From: Candidatus Woesearchaeota archaeon
GTDB taxonomy: Archaea; Nanoarchaeota; Nanoarchaeia; Woesearchaeales; UBA11576
Length of the DNA: 8,936 nucleotides
Direction: 5' to 3'
Assembly (NCBI GenBank): GCA_013331125.1
Contig: DUGW01000112.1
Location: 5,657-14,592, forward strand
Shown: positions 1 through 4,458 of the stretch, piece by piece
Position numbering within the stretch: position 1 is the stretch's first letter
How the letters are laid out: the number at the start of each line of letters is the position of its first letter
Made by a program: the position numbers and the translations under genes
The notes under the pieces: generated by a model
What the model saw: only the letters and a program-made list of their open reading frames with translations
Database searches by the model: none
What the model was told of the DNA's origin: nothing

Positions 1-2
1 GC

Positions 3-950
3 ATGCATGGTCCTGACCTGAAGGTCGAGCCTCTTGTCATACCTGAGGCTCCTGACATCCCTTACCAGCTCCGTGCCTCTGAGTTCGGCACCTCCTGCTA
101 TCTTTCGCGTCTGTTGTCCAAGGTGGATCCTCTTAAGCTTCCTGAGACTGTCGATGACAACCGTTTCTCCATCGTCGGTACTGCCACCCATAAGCTCTGG
201 AACCAGCGTCCCTGGCTCTATTATCTTGAGCGTCCTGATGATTCTGTCCCTCATGTCATGGATTTCTGTGAGAGGCGTCTCGCCTTTGTCGCCACACCTG
301 CGATGACAGGTCTTGATGATCCTATCGTCATCCTCGGAAGTGCTGACGCTGTCGCCCAGGTCCATTCCAAGGCAGGTCATTTCCTGATGATACTTGACCG
401 TAAGCGTGCCAATTATTACAAGCAGGCCTTCAATGTCCAGACCATGACCTATAACCAGGCTGCTTTCCAGATGGTCGCCCGTCAGGCGCTCTTTGAACAG
501 ATATTTCTTCACCAGTCTGCTCATCAGGAGAGGTATGATCCTCTGTTCGATGAGATAACCGGTTACATCACCTGCATCAACCGTCGTCCTTTCGTCTCTG
601 TCCTCACTGAACCGACTAGGCCTGAGCTTGTCCTTGGTTATGCTCCTGTCCATGCTGCTGATGAGCTGCGTCTCAACGAGCTTGATCCTGTGACCCTGTC
701 AAAGGGTTGGGTCAAGGGTCTTGGCAATATCGTGCGTGGCAATTACCTCGCCCAGAAGGCCATCATGCGTGGTGACATCTGTGTCATGGACTACAAGGGA
801 GCCATGAACAAGAAGGGCATGTGTTCCTTCAAGAAGGTCGGCGGAGAGACCATGGACTGCCTGAACAAACCAAAGTGCGACATGGTCCTCCAAGGCCTAG
901 CAGAAGGCAGACACTGGGAAGACTATTTCCTGGACGGAGTCAGGCTGTAA
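3..950 (+). CDS. RecB/Cas4-like PD-(D/E)XK nuclease, possibly Fe-S (5' end at window edge)
   Basis: This is probably a DNA exonuclease or endonuclease of the RecB/Cas4-like PD-(D/E)XK superfamily. The family's core motifs appear in order: H63 (GTATHKL), D115 in GSAD, the D132-R-K134 metal-binding motif on a hydrophobic strand (FLMILDRKR), and QxxxY at Q146-Y150. One N-terminal cysteine (C32, in SEFGTSCYLSRLL) and a late cysteine set (C260, C274, C286, C292) resemble the one-plus-three layout that binds 4Fe-4S in Cas4 and AddB, although the spacing is not the classic one. No cas1, cas2 or CRISPR repeats are visible, so a CRISPR role is not supported; repair or recombination is more likely. The first visible ATG is at base 3, so the real start could lie upstream. 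The last roughly 38 codons shift to A-ending codons unlike the rest of the gene. The family call is fairly firm; the exact activity is unknown. Confidence 0.7.
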   Translation: MHGPDLKVEPLVIPEAPDIPYQLRASEFGTSCYLSRLLSKVDPLKLPETVDDNRFSIVGTATHKLWNQRPWLYYLERPDDSVPHVMDFCERRLAFVATPAMTGLDDPIVILGSADAVAQVHSKAGHFLMILDRKRANYYKQAFNVQTMTYNQAAFQMVARQALFEQIFLHQSAHQERYDPLFDEITGYITCINRRPFVSVLTEPTRPELVLGYAPVHAADELRLNELDPVTLSKGWVKGLGNIVRGNYLAQKAIMRGDICVMDYKGAMNKKGMCSFKKVGGETMDCLNKPKCDMVLQGLAEGRHWEDYFLDGVRL

Positions 951-971
951 GGACGGCTGTGCTTGCTGTAT
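946..971 (+). repeat. 26-nt dispersed repeat, copy A (3' end of nuclease gene)
   Basis: This stretch matches 4333-4358 at 25 of 26 positions; the only difference is T963 versus A4350. The core is GGACGGCTGTGC, followed by TGCTGTAT after the variable base. The copy begins inside the final Leu codon of the nuclease gene, and its TAA is the gene's stop codon. Sequence similarity between the two sites ends right after the repeat. Its function is unknown; candidates are a 3'-UTR element, a small-RNA segment or a remnant of a mobile repeat. Confidence 0.75.
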
Positions 972-973
972 TT

Positions 974-994
974 GGCCTGGGCAGGGCACTTTTT
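974..994 (+). terminator. Weak hairpin plus T5 tract after the nuclease gene
   Basis: A short GC-rich stem (GCC pairing with GGC around a G-rich loop) is followed by five Ts at 990-994. Archaeal termination depends mainly on U-tracts, so this could end the nuclease transcript. The stem is only three base pairs plus a wobble, so the call is tentative. Confidence 0.3.
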
Positions 995-1000
995 CTGATG

Positions 1001-1008
1001 TTATATAG
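1001..1008 (+). promoter_or_regulatory. TATA-like box for the methyltransferase-like gene
   Basis: TTATATAG is the best TATA match in the gap. With the 30-31 nt spacing seen at other genes here, transcription would start near 1031. That leaves a leader of about 34 nt with no clear Shine-Dalgarno sequence, so this gene would not be leaderless like most of its neighbours. Confidence 0.4.
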
Positions 1009-1052
1009 TTGCAGAAAATTCTACAACAAACATTAAAGAGATTCTCAGAACG

Positions 1053-1069
1053 ACCATTACCAAAATGGT
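1053..1069 (+). promoter_or_regulatory. 6-bp hairpin enclosing the start codon
   Basis: ACCATT (1053-1058) and AATGGT (1064-1069) are perfect inverted repeats around a 5-nt loop. The ATG at 1065-1067 lies in the 3' arm. In mRNA this could occlude the start codon, but a 6-bp stem is short and may be chance. Confidence 0.3.
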
Positions 1070-1841
1070 ATCAGAACTATGGTATGAGATACTGAGGACT
1101 GCCGAAATACCGAGAGACGGAACGATCATAGAGTTTGCTCCTGGTTTCAAGTCTAAAGTGGGAAGATCGCTTGCTGACTATGATTTTATAGGAGATTATC
1201 ACTTGATTGAACCTAATCCGAAAGCGCTTGAGCATAGCTTGGCTGAATACAAGAGGATCCTTCCAAGAGCTACAGTTTATGGTCACCGAAAATGCCTCCA
1301 TGAGCTACGCATCGGCAAGGATATACCTCGATATGCAGATGCTCTTCTGGCCAATCATGCCCTGGACGATATGGTCCTTGCGATGGGGACCCCTCGCGAA
1401 GAAGTGGAAGAGTTTTTCTCCAAGGATTCTGGCTCTGAAAGGGTGATGAGGACCAGAGAACTGTGGGGCGCGATGGTTCAGGCGGACTTAGAAAGATATG
1501 CCTCAAAGACTATCAAGCAGATAGTGTCTTTTCTGACGAGATCCTGCCCCCAGCTCACGATACTGAGTCATTACGAGGGGAAGACCCTGACGAAGAACAG
1601 CATAAAGGCTCCGAACCAGATAGGGAGCTATGTTGCACAAGAATTACAGGGGATACTTCATGCTCGACCTGAAGGGCTGCAAAGGAGTATGCTCGAAAGG
1701 GCGGGTTATGGTATGGATTGGGTGATTTTAGATATAAGAATAAAAAGGACGTGGGAAGAAGATGTAAGACTGGCAAGAAGAGTTGGGCCGAAGAATGGAA
1801 GAGATGCTATGATTTTAGCTTCTTCGCATTTTTCCACATGA
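1065..1841 (+). CDS. Class I SAM-dependent methyltransferase-like protein
   Basis: The 258-residue product is predicted to be a soluble Rossmann-fold methyltransferase of unknown substrate. A motif I-like strand and turn (TIIEFAPGF, residues 20-28) is followed by an acidic residue at the end of the next strand (LIEPN, E49), as expected for binding the ribose of SAM. A motif IV-like strand follows at residues 91-102 (ADALLANHALDDM). A late strand pair with DWVILDIRIKR (218-228) fits the end of the fold. The motif I glycine pattern is not the classic GxGxG, so some other Rossmann enzyme is possible. The middle (110-165) is helical and charged and may be a family-specific insertion. Codon use (AGA, ATA, A-ending codons) differs from the nuclease gene upstream and ileS downstream. 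Its 3' end overlaps the convergent regulator gene by 35 bp. Confidence 0.6.
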   Translation: MVSELWYEILRTAEIPRDGTIIEFAPGFKSKVGRSLADYDFIGDYHLIEPNPKALEHSLAEYKRILPRATVYGHRKCLHELRIGKDIPRYADALLANHALDDMVLAMGTPREEVEEFFSKDSGSERVMRTRELWGAMVQADLERYASKTIKQIVSFLTRSCPQLTILSHYEGKTLTKNSIKAPNQIGSYVAQELQGILHARPEGLQRSMLERAGYGMDWVILDIRIKRTWEEDVRLARRVGPKNGRDAMILASSHFST

Positions 1842-2553
1842 AATTGAAGTAGTTTTCGAATGTCTTTTTTATTTTCTCATTATCGATCAGGATCACTTGG
1901 GGCGGCTCATCCCAGACAAAGATTGCGACTTTATTCCCATAGATATTTATGGTTGCAGGCGATTCTACATCTGACGGGACGGTCTTATACTCTGAATATT
2001 TCCCTTTCTTTTGTTTCTCTCTTCCTTCTCTTATGATGACCTTTGTCTTTACCTGCTTGGTTTCTTTTCTCTTTCTGAAGATCGGGGAATAATAGGGCAT
2101 TTTTTTTGTGAAATGTCCTTCGGAACCGATTACAGAATAGGTTTCTCCTTTATCTGTGGAATCTAAAATGTCTTGGAATACTGTTTTCAGCCCCTTATAA
2201 CCCTGGAACAGTTTCACAGAGCTTTTCTGTTTTTTGAATGAGAACTGTTCTTCCAAGCGCGGGATTATCTTTTTGGCGATCTCTTGTTTTTCCTGGTAAT
2301 AGTCAAGTATCTTCTTTGGGTTCTCAGGGACATAGATTGTTCTCTTGTTTTCATGGACAGTAGAGACTACGCCTCGTTGTATAAGGCCCTTCAGGGCATT
2401 ATATGTGCTTGATCTGTCTAACTGGGCTTCTTTAGCGATATTGCCTGCTAACGACGCGCCTAATCTGATCAATGTCAGGTACACTTTTGACTCGTTTACA
2501 GAGTAGTTGAGTTTCTCTAGGTCTCTGAATGAAGTGTCTTGGAATATGTCCAT
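1807..2553 (-). CDS. TrmB-family transcriptional regulator
   Basis: The 248-residue product is a DNA-binding regulator of the TrmB type. Residues 9-75 form a winged helix-turn-helix; DRSSTYNALKGLIQRGVV (46-63) is the expected recognition-helix region, and the wing follows at 64-75. Residues 80-105 look like a helical dimerisation linker. Residues 112-245 form a C-terminal effector-type domain (KLFQGYKGLKTVF, then YSVIGSEGHF). This resembles TrmB-like proteins whose C-terminus has a PLD-like fold without catalytic HKD motifs. No sugar-binding residues can be assigned, so the effector is unknown. The gene is divergent from the kinase-CYTH operon, and a perfect inverted repeat lies between their TATA boxes; autoregulation plus control of that operon is the simplest inference. 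The mRNA is probably leaderless. Its 3' end overlaps the convergent methyltransferase-like gene. Confidence 0.85.
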   Translation of the reverse strand: MDIFQDTSFRDLEKLNYSVNESKVYLTLIRLGASLAGNIAKEAQLDRSSTYNALKGLIQRGVVSTVHENKRTIYVPENPKKILDYYQEKQEIAKKIIPRLEEQFSFKKQKSSVKLFQGYKGLKTVFQDILDSTDKGETYSVIGSEGHFTKKMPYYSPIFRKRKETKQVKTKVIIREGREKQKKGKYSEYKTVPSDVESPATINIYGNKVAIFVWDEPPQVILIDNEKIKKTFENYFNFMWKNAKKLKS

Positions 2554-2576
2554 ATCCTTCAGGAGATCCTTTGTAC

Positions 2577-2584
2577 TATATAAA
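2577..2584 (-). promoter_or_regulatory. TATA box of the TrmB-like regulator gene
   Basis: On the minus strand this reads TTTATATA, preceded by ACC, a BRE/TATA arrangement very like that of the HIT gene. Its first base lies 31 nt before the ATG, so transcription should start at or next to the start codon. Confidence 0.7.
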
Positions 2585-2589
2585 GGTTA

Positions 2590-2613
2590 TTGTTGAAGTA
2601 ATTTCTTCAACAA
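2590..2613. promoter_or_regulatory. Palindromic operator candidate between divergent promoters
   Basis: TTGTTGAAG (2590-2598) and CTTCAACAA (2605-2613) are a perfect 9-bp inverted repeat. The 6-nt spacer itself contains the palindrome AATT. The site lies almost midway between the two outward-facing TATA boxes, just upstream of both BRE positions. Winged-helix dimers commonly bind such dyads. The adjacent TrmB-like protein is the obvious candidate ligand, but this is inference. Confidence 0.7.
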
Positions 2614-2616
2614 ACT

Positions 2617-2624
2617 TTTTTATA
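2617..2624 (+). promoter_or_regulatory. TATA box of the kinase-CYTH operon
   Basis: TTTTTATA lies directly downstream of the palindrome. By the spacing used elsewhere in the window, transcription would start near 2646-2649, which is after the ATG at 2640. This supports the internal ATG at 2670 as the real start of the kinase. Confidence 0.6.
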
Positions 2625-2655
2625 CTCCCTTGACCAGGCATGATAGTGACAGCAA

Positions 2656-2660
2656 GGAGG
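2656..2660 (+). promoter_or_regulatory. Shine-Dalgarno site deciding the kinase start
   Basis: GGAGG (within AAGGAGG) ends 9 nt before the ATG at 2670. It is the clearest ribosome binding site in the window. It argues for a led transcript starting translation at 2670, not at the in-frame ATG at 2640. Confidence 0.65.
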
Positions 2661-2669
2661 CGGTGGGTC

Positions 2670-3203
2670 ATGAAGAACAAGTTTATCTGTTTTGAGGGGG
2701 TTGACGGTTCCGGTAAGACTACGTTAGCGAGATCGCTGGCCGAAGGGATCGGTGCCAGATATTTCTACAGCCCTCCGGAGATTCTTCTTCCGATCAGGTC
2801 TGAAGTCTATAGGTATCATGTTCCTGTCAGGTTCCAATACTATCTTCTTGGGAATGCAATCACCAGTGAAGATGTCAGAAGGACATTGGCCGATCAATCA
2901 GCGGTTGTTGACAGGTATATTTATTCAACTCTTGCCTTCCACTTTCAGTTGCAGGATGAGAACACTCGAGACCTCTTGCTTCCAGATGCCATAATTTATG
3001 TCACTGCATCGTGGGATGAGATAGATCGTCGCTTGTCTGGGAGAAGACATAGGAAGAGTGGCGAACAGATACCCTACCTTCGATCAGTGCATCAGCAATA
3101 CAGGAGGATCCTCGGCAATCTTGATTCTGTTGTTGAGATAGATACGACTGGTGAAGCCCCAGCAGAAAGCCTTGGTAAGATAAGAGAAGCACTGGGTGTA
3201 TGA
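2670..3203 (+). CDS. Thymidylate-kinase-like P-loop nucleotide kinase
   Basis: The 177-residue product is a P-loop kinase of the thymidylate kinase/deoxynucleoside kinase group, expected to phosphorylate a nucleoside or nucleoside monophosphate with ATP in the cytoplasm. The Walker A loop GVDGSGKTT sits at residues 10-18 after the typical FICFE strand. A DRY motif follows the VV strand (81-83), as in TMP kinases, and an arginine-rich lid (R120, R121, R125, R126, R128) precedes a helical C-terminus. The protein is shorter than typical TMP kinases (about 200-215 residues). The REPGG-type motif expected after the first helix is absent; YFYSPPEILLP is there instead, so the substrate may not be dTMP. 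I chose the start at 2670 from the GGAGG site and TATA position; an in-frame ATG at 2640 would add ten residues. The stop is followed one base later by the CYTH gene's ATG. Confidence 0.75.
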   Translation: MKNKFICFEGVDGSGKTTLARSLAEGIGARYFYSPPEILLPIRSEVYRYHVPVRFQYYLLGNAITSEDVRRTLADQSAVVDRYIYSTLAFHFQLQDENTRDLLLPDAIIYVTASWDEIDRRLSGRRHRKSGEQIPYLRSVHQQYRRILGNLDSVVEIDTTGEAPAESLGKIREALGV

Positions 3204-3204
3204 G

Positions 3205-3837
3205 ATGCAGAAGGAAATAGAGATAAAACTGGATATTCCGCAGGATTTAGGGACAGATACTGTTCTGAAAAGACTGGAGAGGATAGTTCAAGATAGGGGG
3301 TTTATCATCGTGTCTCCCAGAGTTGTCGATAGGGATTTTCAATATTATGATACTCCTGGTTTAGATGTTTATATGAGAGGAGAGACGCTGAGAAGAGTCG
3401 GGGGTTTTGATCCTGCTGGAAACCGGGGAGCTTTCAGGTACGACTTCAAGATAGGGCCGATTGATGATAGGTACGAAGCCAATCATTGGACTGATGAGAG
3501 ATTAGATTGTGCTGCAATCCTGGATCGATTTGATTTAGAGAGATTCTATGCAGAGATTTTTCCGAGTGCTTCTGCCAAGACTCAGCATCACAAGATGAGA
3601 CTAGAAAGAGAAGGGACTATCATTGAAGCGACGTTAGACTGTTTCAAGGTCCTTGATGGGGTCGGGTTTCGTGAACTGGAATTGGAACTTGAACATGGGG
3701 ATGTATCCGGATTGACAGTTCTTTCTGGGCCTCTTCAAAGTGGATTGGGTCTGGAGAGGTCACACAGACAGAAATACAGCAGAGTGATTGAATCCATGCC
3801 GAAATACAGGACATTGATATTGAATCATCCCCCTTGA
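3205..3837 (+). CDS. CYTH-domain (triphosphate tunnel metalloenzyme) protein
   Basis: This 210-residue protein belongs to the CYTH superfamily (CyaB-type adenylyl cyclase, thiamine triphosphatase, inorganic triphosphatase). The diagnostic ExExK is at E4-E6-K8. Tunnel-lining basic and acidic strands follow: LRR (62-64), RYDFK (78-82), HKMRLERE (129-136), EATLD (141-145) and RELELELE (156-163). A late basic segment, RQKYSR, spans 188-193. It probably cleaves or binds a triphosphate or polyphosphate with a divalent metal; cyclase activity cannot be inferred from sequence alone. The ATG at 3205 puts ExExK at the usual distance from the N-terminus and starts one base after the kinase TGA; a GTG at 3196 would overlap the kinase and add three residues. 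The tight spacing implies translational coupling and a shared pathway with the kinase. Confidence 0.85.
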   Translation: MQKEIEIKLDIPQDLGTDTVLKRLERIVQDRGFIIVSPRVVDRDFQYYDTPGLDVYMRGETLRRVGGFDPAGNRGAFRYDFKIGPIDDRYEANHWTDERLDCAAILDRFDLERFYAEIFPSASAKTQHHKMRLEREGTIIEATLDCFKVLDGVGFRELELELEHGDVSGLTVLSGPLQSGLGLERSHRQKYSRVIESMPKYRTLILNHPP

Positions 3838-3875
3838 TACCAGGAACTATCCCGACCTGAACCCCGCCCATCACC

Positions 3876-3885
3876 TTTATATATA
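3876..3885 (+). promoter_or_regulatory. TATA box of the HIT gene
   Basis: TTTATATATA is preceded by CACC, a good BRE/TATA pair. Its first base is 30 nt before the ATG at 3906, so a leaderless transcript is expected. Confidence 0.75.
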
Positions 3886-3905
3886 ATCCCCCCTCTGTCC
3901 TCTTC

Positions 3906-4328
3906 ATGGACTGCAAGTGGTGTAACTTCAAGGATGATTATCTTAAGCTTAAGGAGTATACCTACTGGGATCTTTATCTTCTTGAGAGTCATTCTGTCCT
4001 TGGTTGGTGTGCTGTCGCTCTTAAGAGGCATGCAGAATACTTTGATGATCTGACTGATAAGGAGCTCATAGAATTGAAGCAGGTCGTGAGTGATTGCAGG
4101 TCTGCTCTTGACAAGGCTTTCCATCCTGACTGGTTCAATGTCATGCAGCTTGGGAATATGGTCAGGCATATCCATTTCCATCTTGTCCCCCGTTACAAAG
4201 ACCCGAGAGAGTTCGAAGGCCGTTCCTTTGTCGATCAGGACTATGGCAAGATGCTGGTTGACAGGTGGAAGCCTGAGGATAAAGAGTTCTTGACAAAGCT
4301 GGCCGATCATCTCAGGAAGGATCTCTAG
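3906..4328 (+). CDS. HIT-family nucleotide hydrolase/transferase
   Basis: The 140-residue product is a histidine triad protein. The signature HIHFHLVPR places H88, H90 and H92 in the H-x-H-x-H pattern; H90 is the expected nucleophile that forms the nucleotidyl intermediate. GNM just before the triad and the preceding FNVMQL strand are typical. An N-terminal C3-x2-C6 pair could bind zinc, as in several HIT proteins with short N-terminal metal sites. Likely substrates are dinucleoside polyphosphates or AMP conjugates; the subfamily cannot be fixed by eye. The gene has its own promoter 68 nt downstream of the CYTH stop and ends with TAG. A second in-frame stop, the TAA of the dispersed repeat, follows nine bases later. 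Codon style matches ileS and the nuclease gene, not the kinase-CYTH pair just upstream. Confidence 0.88.
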   Translation: MDCKWCNFKDDYLKLKEYTYWDLYLLESHSVLGWCAVALKRHAEYFDDLTDKELIELKQVVSDCRSALDKAFHPDWFNVMQLGNMVRHIHFHLVPRYKDPREFEGRSFVDQDYGKMLVDRWKPEDKEFLTKLADHLRKDL

Positions 4329-4332
4329 ATAT

Positions 4333-4358
4333 TGTAAGGACGGCTGTGCATGCTGTAT
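4333..4358 (+). repeat. 26-nt dispersed repeat, copy B (3' of HIT gene)
   Basis: This copy matches 946-971 at 25 of 26 bases. It starts four bases after the HIT TAG, and its TAA (4335-4337) is in frame with the HIT gene, as the TAA of copy A is with the nuclease gene. A small GCAT/ATGC inverted repeat (4349-4360) is present only in this copy, so a conserved hairpin is unlikely. Confidence 0.75.
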
Positions 4359-4393
4359 GCGCTATTCCCCTATTTAAATAACCCTCAGCACAA

Positions 4394-4403
4394 CCTTTAA
4401 AAA
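4394..4403 (+). promoter_or_regulatory. Second possible upstream promoter of ileS
   Basis: CCTTTAAAAA resembles the ACC-TTTATATA boxes of the HIT and regulator genes. It would give a start near 4426 and a leader of about 33 nt. It is weaker than the box at 4429. Confidence 0.3.
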
Positions 4404-4428
4404 CAATCTCATTTCCTCAGCTATTATA

Positions 4429-4436
4429 TTTATATA
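4429..4436 (+). promoter_or_regulatory. TATA box of ileS
   Basis: TTTATATA begins exactly 30 nt before the ATG at 4459, the same spacing as at the HIT gene. This predicts a leaderless ileS mRNA. Confidence 0.7.
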
Positions 4437-4458
4437 CTAATACTCTGAGAGATGACCT

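Noticed and set aside
3..950. Part of a CRISPR-Cas adaptation locus
   Set aside because: No cas1, cas2 or direct-repeat array is visible in the window; the nuclease family also includes many non-CRISPR members.
2640..2669. ATG at 2640 as the start of the kinase
   Set aside because: It lies upstream of the transcription start predicted from the TATA box, and the GGAGG site points to the in-frame ATG at 2670, which also puts the P-loop at the usual distance from the N-terminus.
3825..4310. 161-residue minus-strand frame over the HIT gene
   Set aside because: The HIT gene on the plus strand has the HxHxH signature and a strong TATA box; the minus frame has neither.
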